From: Elgaria multicarinata webbii
Lineage: Eukaryota > Chordata > Lepidosauria > Squamata > Anguidae
NCBI RefSeq assembly: GCF_023053635.1
Contig: NC_086175.1
Location: forward strand, 126,374,240 to 126,438,239
Reading direction: 5' to 3'
DNA length: 64,000 bases
Shown here one piece after another: positions 47,856 to 58,409 of the stretch (positions are counted from its first letter, which is position 1; the number at the start of each line of letters is the position of its first letter). A program made the position numbers and the translations under genes. The notes beneath the pieces are model-generated. The model saw only the letters and a program-made list of their open reading frames with translations. It made no database searches and had not been told where the DNA came from.

Positions 47856-47975
47856 CAGTGGTGGGTGACCTGTGGCCCTCCACATTTTTTGGCCTACAGT
47901 TCCCATAGCCAGTGGTGAGGGATGATGGTAGCTCTAGGCTAAAACACCTGGAGGGTCACAAGTTGCACACACCTG
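47856..47975. mobile_element. Short hAT MITE, 120 bp fold-back, just after exon 5
   Basis: Starts CAGTGGTGGGTGACCTGTGG and ends TTGCACACACCTG. The arms are imperfect inverted repeats. The flanking octamers CTATAGAG and CTACAAAG agree at six of eight positions. It begins only 39 bp after the exon 5 donor. Confidence 0.65.
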
Positions 47976-48383
47976 CTACAAAGAACGACCTCTTTAGAAT
48001 CAGGGAAGTAGACAGTGTTAAAGCGTAACAAGTTTCACTCCCAACTTGTTAAGGCTGCCTAATCAACATTTCTTAAATCATTACCACTTAATGCCTTCTT
48101 AACGTCTTGTTATACTTAGGTAAATGTAGTAAAAGGTTCTATTTATTTCAGCTTCTTCGTGCCTGCCTATGGGTGAAGTGTTGGGTTTTAAACTATATTG
48201 GTGGTGGTGCCTATTACAAATTAACATATAAATAGTAAGAATGTGCATATGGCATGAATTTCCATGTATTTGTGGTATCTGGGCATGCATCAGGCCTGCT
48301 ACTAGATTCTAGAAGTTAGGGTCTTATCCACGAGGTATACCTCAGAAAGTGCTAGTGGCTCAACTTAGACATCTCACTAGACC

Positions 48384-48548
48384 ATCATAGAATCATAGAA
48401 TAGTAAAGTTGGAAGGGGCCTATAAGGCCATCGAGTTCATTGCAGGAATCTGCCTTAAAATATCCCTGACAGATGGCTGTCCAGCTGCCTCTTGAATGCC
48501 TGTAGTGTGGGAGAGCCCACCACCTCCCTAGGTAATTGGTTCCACTAC
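48384..48548 (-). mobile_element. CR1 3' region
   Basis: Begins ATCATAGAATCATAGAATAG, then TTGGAAGGGGCCTATAAGGC, CCCTGACAGATGGCTGTCCA and GTGGGAGAGCCCACCACCTC. This is the reverse complement of the CR1 C-terminal/3' UTR region with its repeated octamer end. Confidence 0.8.
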
Positions 48549-48704
48549 CACTGTTTGGATCTCAAATCATGGTTTGAACTTCCAGATGTTACAGGAAATC
48601 ATGACTTAAGAGCTGTTTAAGCTTCCTTAAACAAGTTTTGACATGATGACCCTGTTCAGATGACATGCTTAGAGATGTAAAATTTCTGGAAATTTTGAAA
48701 CCAT

Positions 48705-48751
48705 GGGGGGGGGGGGGGAAACATTTTTTTTCCTGGTTCCCCCCCCCCCCC
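48705..48751. repeat. Facing homopolymers, G14 and C13
   Basis: Fourteen G (48705-48718) are followed after 20 bases by thirteen C (48739-48751). The two runs are complementary and could form a G:C hairpin in DNA or in the pre-mRNA. They lie about 170 bp upstream of exon 6. The run lengths may be imprecise because homopolymers are hard to sequence. Confidence 0.8.
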
Positions 48752-48920
48752 GAAAATACAGAATCCTTTTTACAGATCCTTTTTATTTCAGCAGACTCTG
48801 ATGTCACAAATTTATAGTTGATTGTGTCAAAAGGCAAGGGTCTTTGTCCTGAGTACTGTAACAGAAGATAGCTGTGGATGTTTTTCCAGTTCAGCTAACT
48901 TCCTTTCTTGTTCTTGGCAG

Positions 48921-49032
48921 GTCAATAGCAATGAACTTACAAATGGTGTAATTAACGCTGCCTTCATGCTTCTCTTCAAAGATGCCATAAGACTCTTTGC
49001 AGCATATAATGAAGGGATTATTAACCTGTTGG
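48921..49032 (+). CDS. PICALM: PICALM exon 6 (residues 183-219)
   Basis: Acceptor TTCTTGGCAG, donor GTAAAT. Encodes [32 protein letters not shown] and IINLL. Leu-219, which contacts the R-SNARE VAMP8 in the known complex, is the last full residue. 112 nt, ending after one base of Glu-220. Confidence 0.97.
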
Positions 49033-49494
49033 GTAAATACCTCCTCTGTTACATCTCTTCCTTGTACTTAGTAGGAAAGACAGTGGTGTTTGTTTTGACT
49101 TCCTGCAAGACAATTTTAGCCTGCCTTTTAACAGTTGCTTTTCTTTACATGTAAACAGAAATATGCCTAAATACAAGCTTGTCCTGAATATTTTTTGGCA
49201 TGAACAGTGACTTCCTTTAACTATTATTTTGTTCATGTCCAATTACTACACAGCCAAACTGCAAAGCTGACAATTTTGTCTGTGCATCTTATTTTGGGAA
49301 GGGGACAATTTTGTTGAGAAATTTACCCTTTAGCACATGGTTTTCAGGATTGTTGTCATATATTAAGTTTGTGGGATTGATTCTCCCCCTTTGATTATGG
49401 ATAGCTGCCAAACTTCAACTAGAGAGGAGGCCAGGCATTCCTTGCCCTTTTGAATAGGACCTATCCCACACACATTGGGTTGGATCCAGACTTA

Positions 49495-49765
49495 TTTATT
49501 TATTATTAATTTTTTATACTGCCCATCAGCTGAAGCTGTCTGGGCAGTGCATAATTAAAAACCATAAAATAAAAGTATAAATTTAAAACATTAAAAGTTT
49601 TAAAGGCAATATAAAACCAGCTACATTAAAGACCACGGAAAGCCTGTATGAAAAGGTGTGTCTTCAGGAGATGTTTAAAAGATATTATGTTTTCCGCCTC
49701 CCGAACCGCATCAGGGAGGGTCCTCCAGAGGGTGGGTGCCACCACAGAGAAGGCCTGCCACTGAA
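49495..49765 (-). mobile_element. L3/CR1-clade LINE 3' end
   Basis: A TTATTTAT tract, then TATACTGCCCATCAGCTGAA and GCTGTCTGGGCAGTGC, the reverse complement of a diverged L3 tail. The A/T-rich 3' UTR follows, then the last ORF2 codons (GCCTTCTCTGTGGTGGC on the reverse strand). Confidence 0.75.
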
Positions 49766-50211
49766 GTTAGTCATGTGTACAGTGACCTATTGAAATAATT
49801 AATTTCTCATTGATTTCAGTTTGAGTACTGTAAGCATGACTGAGTATGGATCCCACCCAATGTGAAGGGCAAAAAATGGTAGCACATGGTGTTTGTATAC
49901 AGCAACCTTCCCCAACCTGATGCACTACAGTTCCCAGCATTCCCCTACCAAAATAGCTGCTGTATGCATTTGTATACCTGTCATATTTCTGCCTGTCAGG
50001 CTGCTATTAAAGGGATGGAGCAACAATGTGAGAGGTATAATGCCTTGATGTCTTGCTTGTGGGCTTCTCGGAAGCACCTGTTTTATCACTGTGAGAAATG
50101 GGATGCTAGATGGACGTTTGGTTGAATCCAGTAGGGTTTTCAACTTCTTCACTTACTAAATTTTTGCTGGAAGAGTATTGTGGCTGGCACAATCTGGCCT
50201 GGCTGTTACTG

Positions 50212-50400
50212 ACTGGGTTCAGACAATACAATAGCCTATGGTTGTTTAAATAGTCAACACCTGGTTATTTAACCCACCATGGCTTATCGTGTTGTGGGGA
50301 GAGGTTTTTTAACCAATGGTTGGTTATTTGGCCAAAATAACCAACGCAAATAACCAACACTGTGCAGAGTTGACTGTCTGAATGTTCATCAGATCTGTGC
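50212..50400. mobile_element. Probable MITE with GTTCAGACAA / TTGACTGTCTGAA ends
   Basis: GGGTTCAGACAATACAATAG at the left faces GAGTTGACTGTCTGAATG at the right. The interior contains a repeated GGTTATTT/AAATAACC block. The family is unresolved. Confidence 0.4.
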
Positions 50401-50889
50401 AGGATAGCTAACATTCTCTCTCAGCTATCGGCATCCCCTATATTTTCGACATTTTTTGTAAAATAGATCTCTGGACTGAAATATTTCCTTGTGATCGTTT
50501 CTTGGTTTCTTGCCTGTCAACCTTTAGGGAAAATTGGTACATTTTTTAAAAAGCAGGCTTGAGAAAGAAGGGTAGGTTTTTGGTTTAGTTTTTTATTCAT
50601 ATTTTAAGATAGCTTCACTAACTATTCTAAAGCGATTTAAATATTAACCTTTTTAAAAAGCAGAATTTCACTTTGCTGTTGAAATTCTAAAAACACAGAC
50701 ATTTTTTAGGAAGGATAAGTTTAATTCCATCTGTGAACTTCCACAATTTCTTAACTTGGAATGGTTATCCATTCCTTCCTCGGCAGACACCCCTTATCTT
50801 TGTTACTGCTTAACACACATTGCTGTTGTATGATGTAAACAGGAAGTAAATTATCTTGAGTGCTCTCATTTCTAAAATCTCTTTTGCAG

Positions 50890-50996
50890 AAAAATACTTT
50901 GATATGAAAAAGAATCAATGCAAAGAAGGCCTTGACATATACAAGAAGTTTCTGACCAGAATGACAAGGATTTCTGAGTTTCTCAAAGTTGCAGAG
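50890..50996 (+). CDS. PICALM: PICALM exon 7 (residues 220-255)
   Basis: Acceptor CTTTTGCAG, donor GTAAAA. Completes Glu-220, then [19 protein letters not shown] and [16 protein letters not shown]. Met-244, the second key VAMP-binding residue, is present at the same number as in human CALM, which also confirms that no residue has been gained or lost upstream. 107 nt, ends on a codon boundary. The open frame continues a short way into the intron. Confidence 0.97.
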
Positions 50997-51193
50997 GTAA
51001 AAATTGCAGATCTATCAAGAACTCATAACAACAGAATGCTCTTAATGTGAATTTTATGGAGAAGGAAAAATTAAAATAGTTATCAAGTACCCAGAGCTAG
51101 AATGCTTAGGTTAAAGTTTGCCAGGGAGCCATTCACATAGGGGAGGGAAGAATATTATTGCAGGCACAGGTTTTATCAGTGGTTCACTTAAGT

Positions 51194-51321
51194 CAGACTT
51201 CCTCAACCAGGGGCGCTCCAGATGTGTTGGACTGCATCTCCCAGAATGCCCCAGCCAGCAGAGTAAATATGTAAATATTCACTACCAACACATCTGGAGC
51301 GCCCCAGGTTGAGGAAGGCTG
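51194..51321. mobile_element. Short hAT MITE, 128 bp, CAGMCTTCCTCAACC ends
   Basis: Bounded by CAGACTTCCTCAACCAGGGG and CAGGTTGAGGAAGGCTG. The flanking octamers ACTTAAGT (51186-51193) and ACTTAAGG (51322-51329) match at seven of eight positions. The arms share CGCTCCAGATGTGTTGG. A short A/T-rich spacer separates them. Same family as 58558-58682. Confidence 0.85.
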
Positions 51322-51384
51322 ACTTAAGGCATCAATTACTTGCCAGCATCATTGACCAAAATTGTTGAAGAGATCAGTTTGTGG

Positions 51385-51665
51385 TTTTTTGTATTTATAT
51401 AGCCTCTGCCTAACAAATTATCTGTGTAGCTCGGAAACAAAACAGAACAGTAAAATACAGTATGAAAAAAACAATAACTATTTAAACTAAAGAATTAAAA
51501 CCAGGATGTTATCACCAAAAGGTCCCTCTCCTTAACTGTCACCTGGCTCACCTCATTTGGAGTAGCACTCAGGGCATAGTCTCTGAAGAAAGTTGTAAAG
51601 TTCAGGTAGGTACATATGGGAGAAGACAGCATTTCTGGAAACCACGTCCCCATATAGTGCTTCAG
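51385..51665 (-). mobile_element. CR1-clade LINE 3' end
   Basis: TTGTATTTATATAGCCTCTG, then an A-rich 3' UTR and a decayed ORF2 end containing CTGTCACCTGGCTCACCTCA and GGTAGGTACATATGGGAGAA (the reverse of the CTCCCATATGTACCTGCC block of other copies). Confidence 0.6.
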
Positions 51666-51679
51666 AGATTAGACCCACA

Positions 51680-52158
51680 CTTTTAAGTTGGTCCCAGAAC
51701 AGCTACTTCCAGCATCCGAGGCAATTAGTTTCCGGGCAAAGTACAAAGTGTTGGTCATTACCTTTAAAGCCCTACATGGTTTGGGTCCAGGCTACCTGCG
51801 GGATCGCCTTCTCCCGTATAGTCCGCCCCGCACACTCAGGTCCTCTGGGGTGAACTTACTTCAGTCAGCTAAAACTAGGCTGACATCAGTTTCCCAGAGG
51901 ACCTTTTCTTCTGTCACCCCCAGATTGTGGAATGGCCTGCCGGAGGAGATTCGTAAAATTAACTCTCTGTGTGATTTAAGGCAGCTTTAAAGACTAACCT
52001 TTTCCGGCAGGCCTATCCAGATCAATGTTAAATCATGATTTTTTAAGATGTATTGATTCCTGTTCTAATGTTGTTCCCCGCCTCGATCCAAAGGGAGAGG
52101 CGGGTAAGAAATAAATGTATTATTATTATTATTATTAGTAGTAGTAGTAGTAGTAGTA
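51680..52158 (+). mobile_element. CR1-clade LINE 3' end with (ATT)n/(AGT)n tail
   Basis: The translation gives FRAKYKVLVITFKALHGLGP, GYLRDRLLPYSPPRTLRSSG and RLWNGLPEEIRKINSLC, the C-terminal end of a CR1-clade ORF2 with an open frame of about 100 codons. The 3' UTR ends CCGCCTCGATCCAAAGGGAG then GCGGGTAAGAAATAAAT, followed by a compound trinucleotide repeat (52118-52158). It is a different subfamily from the GGGCGGTATA-tailed L3 copies. Confidence 0.8.
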
Positions 52159-52164
52159 AGCCTG

Positions 52165-52322
52165 TGTGTACCAGTTGCTGGGGAACATGGTTGGGAAGGT
52201 GCTGTTGCACCGTGTCCTGCTTTGTTGGCCGACAGCTGGTTGGCCATTGTGTGAAAAGAGTGCTGGACTAGATGGACCCTTGGTCTGATCCAGCATCAGG
52301 GCACTTCTTACATTCTTATGAA
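52165..52322 (+). mobile_element. Dispersed LINE-like repeat ending GGTCTGATCCAGCA
   Basis: ACCAGTTGCTGGGGAACATG, CAGCTGGTTGGCCATTGTGT and GGACTAGATGGACCCTTGGT match the 3' part of the copy at 18740-19075. Family unresolved. Confidence 0.5.
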
Positions 52323-52626
52323 CTGAGAGCCTGCGCAGCTGACAAAGCACAGACATAATGTGGTCAAACCGCCAGTCCCACTTAATACTGTTTCATCCTA
52401 TTCTGAGGTAATTGGAAATTACAGTTCCTCAAATAAAATGTGATCATAATAGATTTGGGGAGGCATTCATCTATCATAGTAGTTTAACACCCCCACCCCA
52501 CCCACCCCGTGGTAGAGACTTTAATGCTACATTTCTATACTTTAATGCCAAGGAATGGATGTTGAAGGCACAAAAGTGGGGGTGAAATGTAAGAATAGGA
52601 GAGGGTCTACACCCCACTCATCCCTT

Positions 52627-52745
52627 CTAGGTGCCCTCCAGATTTTTAGGCTACATTTTCCAGCATCCTCACTATTGGCCATGCTGACTGGAACTGATAG
52701 AAGATGGAGTTGAAAACTTCTGGAAGGCACCAAGTTGGGGAAGGT
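52627..52745. mobile_element. Decayed short hAT MITE
   Basis: CTAGGTGCCCTCCAGATTTT and AAAACTTCTGGAAGGCACCA are inverted arms about 120 bp apart, as in the 118-128 bp family. Confidence 0.5.
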
Positions 52746-53549
52746 TTTTTCTCCCCTCCTCCCCATGATGATTGTGTTTTCTAAGTCCAAATTCTGCCCC
52801 CCCTCCCCCCTTCAATGCAAGAGGATTGGCTTACTCCATCCCTGAACCTAATGTGTGGTCAGGAGATTGGGCACAGAAACCTGTCTTTCCCCCACCCATG
52901 TCCACCTCAAACCAGCCAACTCACTGCACCAAGAACAAGAACAAGTCCTCTGGTCCACCTTTTGCGTTCTACCACCGTACTTCGTAGGTCACAGTTCTGG
53001 CGCTCTCTTGACCCTGCCAGGATTACAGTTCCAAGGACACAAACAGTCTTCAGGTATTCAGGGAACCTGCTCAGTTAGTATAACTCTGCATGTAACTTTT
53101 CTGAAATAAACCATTTAATCAACAAAAGGCCATTCCTATTTACTGTAATCATCATTGATTTTTATCACTTTATTTCTCATATGTAAGGTTTTCTGATCCT
53201 CAACGTGTTTTAATATAAACTTTAACCAAGAAGCAAAGGATTGCAAAAACATATCTGTTTTTGGCAATGCCCTTAAAGAAAATGATTTAACAAGCTGTAC
53301 CCTGGGGCTGGTTGCTAGGGACATTATGAATGCATATTGTTTACTTCACACATTAAAATAACTGTTTTCTCCTTTTTTCTCTTTGTAATTAGTTTTCTTG
53401 TAAAATGAGTATACAGGCTGAGTTATGTGAACCTTCATGGTGTGTAAATAGTCGTTCCCTTCATGCTACCTTCAATGTGATTTCTTCATTGTGTCTTTAG
53501 CCAAACATGGTTAAGGCCTATATCATATTAAATCTATTTGTTGTTACAG

Positions 53550-53591
53550 CAAGTGGGGATAGACAGAGGAGACATACCAGATCTTTCTCAG
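53550..53591 (+). CDS. PICALM: PICALM exon 8 (residues 256-269)
   Basis: Acceptor TTGTTACAG, donor GTAGAT. The 42-nt micro-exon encodes QVGIDRGDIPDLSQ and is a multiple of three. It lies near the end of the ANTH domain. Confidence 0.96.
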
Positions 53592-54290
53592 GTAGATGAT
53601 TTTGTGCATTTGTCATGCATGTCCGTTTCGGGCTTTCATAATCGAAAGATCTTATTAATTGTTACCATGTTCTTTGATGGAAGTTTTTTTTTTTTTTAAT
53701 GAGGCTTGACTCTGCTGTTCTACCCATCCTCAAAACTTCAGTGTAGACCTTTTTCACTTCCTTTGTTTCACATCTAATGAAAGGATTATACCTTAAAGCA
53801 GTAGGTTTCTGGATTTTCAATCTATGTAAATTTTGTGATCGAGATCCGTTTGTTTATATGAACACTTGCATCGCCTTGATTTTTAGTAAGCTTATAAGAT
53901 GCCTGTAGATGACTTCAAAATGCCAACTCAGGATGGCAAAGATTTATAGTGCATTAACATGTTTATATGGCTTAAAGTAGTAGCTGCTTCAAGTTGTATC
54001 CTTGAAACACAGAGTAACTACTCATTCATAAGCGTGCCATTTTTCCTTGTGCCTTTCTCTTGTATTTATCTCCATGGATGGCTTCTTAAATAAGCAGTCT
54101 TGTCTAATGAAACAATGGAGCCCTACGTATCATGCTCAACACTTAACTGCACTATCACCAAAAATGTGTTAAAAGCTGCTGGCTGTATTCAACTGCTTAT
54201 CGTTGAGCACTCATATCACAGAAACTGGTGACTGGGGAATGTGACATTATTTGTCTTGAGTCTCTGAAGGGCTACTGATTTATTTTGTAG
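53592..54290 (+). other. PICALM: PICALM intron 8 (699 bp)
   Basis: GTAGAT to TATTTTGTAG. No repeat recognised; a T-run at about 53686-53697. Confidence 0.85.
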
Positions 54291-54376
54291 GCACCAAGCA
54301 GCCTCCTTGATGCATTGGAACAGCACTTAGCCTCCTTAGAAGGAAAGAAAATCAAAGACTCCACTGCTGCAAGCAG
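54291..54376 (+). CDS. PICALM: PICALM exon 9 (residues 270-297)
   Basis: Acceptor TATTTTGTAG. Encodes APSSLLDALEQHLASLEGKK then IKDSTAAS, closing the ANTH domain. 86 nt, ending with AG, the first two bases of Arg-298. The donor is GC (CAG then GCATGT) instead of GT. The only nearby GT would add five bases and break the frame into exon 10. Confidence 0.96.
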
Positions 54377-55307
54377 GCATGTTTTAAATTCTCTTTGTAG
54401 TTGGCACTGGACGTTGGGTAGCGCTTGAAGCTTCCACAAGTATGCTTGCAAGTTTTGCTCTTAAGAGACTTCAAGGAGTTCTACAGCAGGAATCTACAAT
54501 GGAGGATTTTATACCACCAGAAGCTGAGCCTAGTTTGAATTCCTGCAGACTCCTTCTCCCACACTACACCTTGGGACTAGTCTAAACTTGCAGACAATGT
54601 GATTTCATCTAGTCACTTCTTTTCTCTCCCCCCTTCCTTTTATAACATCTTGCCTGATGAAGAGATCTGGGGCTTTCAAAAGCTTGCACATTTTTTTGGT
54701 GTGTGTGTGTGGTGTGGGTGGGCGGGGGGATCATTTGGTTGGCCTAATAAAGATATTACAGCAAGATAGATTTTGGACATTTTATTATGGTCAACATAGC
54801 TGCCTTTGCTAAGTCTTTCTGAATAGATATTCTGAATTTTGAAGAACTCTGAATCAGCCAGATTAAAGTGGACTAATTTAAGCAGTTCTAGCATAATTGG
54901 TGCAAGCTCTGGGTGATTCTACTCCTACCTTTCAGTTACCATATTAGTTAGCCAAATATCCATCCATATCTGGGCCCCTTGTAACTTTGAATGTTTCAGC
55001 TTCTTAGCTGCTGATTATTTTGTTACAGTACTAACTCGAGTTTCTAGCTTCTTGAAGGCCATTTCTGCTTATCACTGCAAACCCAGGCCCAGAGTAATGA
55101 AGGAGGGGGTGTTGATCTAATCTAGCCATTATCACTAATTGAGCCCAAATGGGAGGCATTCATCAGACTTTTACCTTGAAGTTATATGAATATAACGTCT
55201 AGATGTTCTTGCCTACGAAGTCCAACTAAATGCAATTAAATAAGAAGAATTAGCTGAACATACCATGTGGTCTGCGCTAGACTGGTGGCTGAAAGAATTG
55301 CTCTGTT

Positions 55308-56081
55308 CAGGGCCGGTGCTACCATAGAGGCCACTCAGGCGGCCGCCTAGAGCGCCAAGCTAAGAGGGGCACTGGGCAGCACTCACGCGCATTGTTGGCT
55401 GTGAGCCGGCCCGAGGATTCCCGGCCCGAGGATTCAGTTGGGCTTGGGCGGGCGAGATGGCGTCCCGTGCCCGCCCAGCCGAAGCGAAGCCAGGGATGCT
55501 GGGGTGGGTGGACGGCTCTACGTTTGGACTTCCGCCTAGAAGCCGCCCTCCCAGAGCCACTCTAGCTGCCCAGAAGCAGCTCTCCCAGAGCCGGGAGGCC
55601 GCCGCTGCCGCCAGAAGAAAAAGCACATGGCAAGCTTGACCCTGGCCCAAGCCAGCCTCTGCCTTACTCCTGAGGAAAGGGCACCGGGTCGCCTCGCCTC
55701 TCTCCTCAAACAGGCTGCGATGTCCAGGCAGGCGGGCAAGCGGAACTCCCGCTCCCTTCCCCCAGGAAAGCTAGGGACTTGTGGACTCCTCGCGAGGCAA
55801 ACTCTTCTGCTTTCTGATCCTGCGCGCATGCATCAACGGGACTTGCATCTGAGAAAGCATTGCACCGGGAGGCACCAGTGCGGCCCGATCCACCTATGCC
55901 TCCTTACTCGGAAGCCTTATTCCGCCAAGTAAACATGCAGAGGGGATCGGGACGCCAGGCTGCATAGCGGGTTGCGTTCGCACGGAAGTAAGTCCCAGTG
56001 AATTCCAGACGGCTCAGTCCCAAATCGAAGTGAGGCAGTCCCAGCTCTCCACTCGGCGCACACGTTCAGACTTCCGTGCAA

Positions 56082-56124
<43 letters not shown>

Positions 56125-56170
56125 GTAGCTCACCTTGCCTAGGGCGCAAAATAGTCTGGCACCAGCCCTG
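55308..56170. mobile_element. Non-autonomous hAT element, CAGGGCCGGTGC ends
   Basis: 863 bp starting CAGGGCCGGTGCTACC and ending GGCACCAGCCCTG, with the exact 8-mer GCTCTGTT on both sides (55300-55307 and 56171-56178). Subterminal GGCCGCCTAGAGCGCC and CTTGCCTAGGGCGC are also inverted. The interior is GC-rich, holds a long (TG)n and several frames of about 60-100 codons, none of which looks like a transposase. A module of about 45 bp at 55471-55517 recurs in the unrelated hAT element at 60252-60610. Confidence 0.88.
56084..56122. repeat. (TG)n microsatellite inside the hAT element
   Basis: About 19 TG units. Its length probably varies between individuals. Confidence 0.9.
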
Positions 56171-56587
56171 GCTCTGTTTAATCACCCTGAAGTCCAGGAG
56201 ACTTGCTACTTTGAGTAGCTTGACTTTAAAGGCATGCCAGTGGGGCATCCTCCATTGTGAATAAACTCAATCCTGAGCATAGGCAGCCAAAACATGTGCA
56301 GTGTTAGTGCATTTGCTAACATCTCTGGCCTCTGTTCAAGTATTCCAAACAGCAATAAAACATAATTGGTTGCTTTCAGCTGGAACACGGAACAAATGCT
56401 TCCCCTGCCATGAGGTTAAATGTGTTGCCTGTTCAGAGGCTTCCTAGGTTATGTCCAGAAGTCCATGAAAGAAAACTGCTTTGAATGTTTAAAGTTTTCA
56501 ATAAAATGAAGCAAAGCACTGTTGTGCATCTTTTCCTATCAAGTCATCTATATAACTGCCAGGTTTCCTACTGTCAACTTTTCCTAG

Positions 56588-56711
56588 GGCTACCACTCTT
56601 TCCAATGCAGTCTCCTCCCTTGCAAGCACCGGCCTGTCGCTCACCAAAGTAGATGAAAGGGAAAAGCAAGCTGCACTAGAGGAAGAGCAGGCACGTTTAA
56701 AAGCTTTAAAG
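56588..56711 (+). CDS. PICALM: PICALM exon 10 (residues 298-339)
   Basis: Acceptor TTTTCCTAG, donor GTGGGC. Completes Arg-298, then ATTLSNAVSSLASTGLS, LTKVDEREKQAALEEE and QARLKALK. The second half is a charged, probably helical stretch rich in Glu, Lys and Arg. 124 nt, ends on a codon boundary. Confidence 0.97.
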
Positions 56712-56830
56712 GTGGGCATGATTTTCTTTCTCTAAGCTGAGCCTGAGCTCTGTATGTTTTGTGTTTTACTATTTGGGCTGATTAAAGATGGGAAATGGGC
56801 TGGGTATACGCTGCCAAACGTAGCCCAGGT

Positions 56831-57060
56831 TTGCACGATTACCCGCAGCCCATATGCTGGTGGCTGTTCTGAATATTCCGCCCACGCACAACCCATCGGC
56901 TGTTTTGGGCTGTGGGTGGGTTGTTGCTCATTGCAACAGCCCATCCTGCACCAGGTTCACACATCACGATAAGCCACAGTGGCTGCCGGCACACACCGCA
57001 ACCCACCATGGCTTAAATAAGCCCTAGTGGGCTGTGGCGATTGTACGAACTGGCCCAGGG
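56831..57060. mobile_element. MITE, CCAGKTYGYACRATYRCC ends
   Basis: The left end CCAGGTTTGCACGATTACCC then GCAGCCCA is mirrored at the right by TGGGCTGTGGCGATTGTACG then AACTGG. The interior has ACCCACCATGGCTTAAATAA and GTTCTGAATATTC blocks shared with 13648-13785 and 62964-63238. Non-coding. Confidence 0.6.
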
Positions 57061-57094
57061 ATCCCAACTGACAAGGGTAGCTTGTCACTTACTG

Positions 57095-57740
57095 ATTTCA
57101 AAATTGTGCTTGAATAATTCATGCACTGATAACCTCACAATTAGGGTACTGTAACGCACTCTATGTGGGTCTACCCATGTGTGTGGTTCTGAAGCTGCAG
57201 CTAGTGCAGAACGCAGCAGCTAGGGTGCTCTCGGGGACACCTAGCTATGCTCCTATAAAACCCGTGTTAAAGAAACTGCACTGGCTGCTTATTAGCTACC
57301 GAACCACATATGTTGTTATCCTACAAAGCCCCAAACAACTTGGGACCAGCATACCTAGCAGACCGCCCTCCCTTATATGCACCTGGACGACAGCTATGAT
57401 CCTCAGAGGAGATCCTGATGGCCATTCCAAAACGAAGGGAATGTCGCCATGAAGAACCTTGGCGGCGGGGCCTTCTCTGTAGCGGCACCCACCCTCTGGA
57501 AAACCCACCCTCATGTGGTTTGGGAGGTGGAAAATGTAAGATTGTTTAAATGCCTCCTGAAAACATAACTTTTTGCACAGGCTTTCTCTGGATTTTAACT
57601 TAGCTGGTTTTATATTGCCTTTTTTTTAATGTTTTAAATTTATCTGACGCTTGTATTTTATGGTTTTAATTGTGCACTGCCCAGAGAGCCTCGGCTAATG
57701 GGCAGTATAAAAATGTAACAAATAAATAAATAAAATAATT
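57095..57740 (+). mobile_element. L3/CR1-clade LINE, 5'-truncated and degraded
   Basis: Pieces [20 protein letters not shown] and KPVLKKLHWLLISYR match the ORF2 C-terminal region. The 3' end GCACTGCCCAGAGAGCCTCG, GCTAATGGGCAGTATAAAAA and (AAAT)n are present. Confidence 0.8.
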
Positions 57741-58264
57741 TGTGGGGAGCAAATCCGCCGGCACCTAAGAGTTGGGGTGTAGATGACATTTGGGAGTGAT
57801 GTATATTGCAGCACTCCTAGATATCAGGCCTGTAAATTTTTGTTGCATTTTGCCTTAAGGTGACATTGCCAAGACCATTATCGGTCCATGTATATTTGAG
57901 TACTTACTTGAAGTTTAACTTAATTCTTTTGGTCCCTTGATAGAATTTCCATCTAGAAGACAAGGAGAGTCCCCTAGATTACTGCTTAAGATCACTGCTG
58001 GGGCAAAAATCTGCTCATGCTCACAGGTGGCGGGCAGCAGATCCAAACTGTTAAGTTGCTGCCAGAATCAATACTGCACAGCATCTGGACAGCATTTCTC
58101 TCCCCCCCCCTTTCAGTTTGGCTTCCTTCATTCCTCTGAAATCATGGCTGAAAAGTGGAAGGAGCTAATGGCAGAGATCTCCGCTTGCGCTTGGAATCCA
58201 GCAAATAGAATTCTCCATGTTCCTGGTTGCACAGGTCATTTTCAAGTCCAAGCGTAGATGGCTT

Positions 58265-58405
58265 CAGACAGAGCCATTTTGCACGCAGGAAGTCCCAGGT
58301 TCAGTCCCTGGCATCTCCAGTTAAAAGGAATTTTGGGTAGCAGATGATAGGGAAGACTTGCCTGAGACCGCCTCTGCCAGTCACAGTAAATAACGCTGAG
58401 CTAAA
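58265..58405 (+). mobile_element. tRNA-derived SINE (second type)
   Basis: Contains the tRNA-like B box GGTTCAGTCCCTGGC, then ATCTCCAGTTAAAAGGAATT, GGTAGCAGATGATAGGGAAG and GCCTGAGACC. A common reptile SINE whose exact name I cannot give. The 3' end is decayed. Confidence 0.6.
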
Positions 58406-58409
58406 ATTA

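Larger units (their letters stand above)
47817..48920 (+). other. PICALM: PICALM intron 5 (1.1 kb)
   Basis: GTAAGT to TTCTTGGCAG. Holds a short hAT MITE, a CR1 end and a G-run/C-run pair, each listed separately. Confidence 0.85.
49033..50889 (+). other. PICALM: PICALM intron 6 (1.9 kb)
   Basis: GTAAAT to CTTTTGCAG. Holds an antisense LINE piece (49495-49765), a short hAT-arm scrap near 49899-49960 (CCTTCCCCAACCTG) and a probable MITE at 50212-50400. Nothing else recognised. Confidence 0.8.
50997..53549 (+). other. PICALM: PICALM intron 7 (2.6 kb)
   Basis: GTAAAA to TTGTTACAG. Contains two hAT elements and three LINE-derived pieces listed separately. Nothing recognised in 52750-53549. Confidence 0.8.
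54377..56587 (+). other. PICALM: PICALM intron 9 (2.2 kb, GC-AG type)
   Basis: Begins GCATGT and ends TTTTCCTAG. Holds the large GC-rich hAT element at 55308-56170 and a short GT-rich tract near 54700. Nothing recognised in 54720-55300. Confidence 0.85.

Noticed and set aside
58117-58234. Possible cryptic exon in intron 10 (pyrimidine tract, TTTCAG, open frame, then ACAG before GTCATT)
   Set aside because: 118 nt would break the frame into exon 11, the encoded peptide is unknown, and the region lies among repeats. Only RNA data could revive it.
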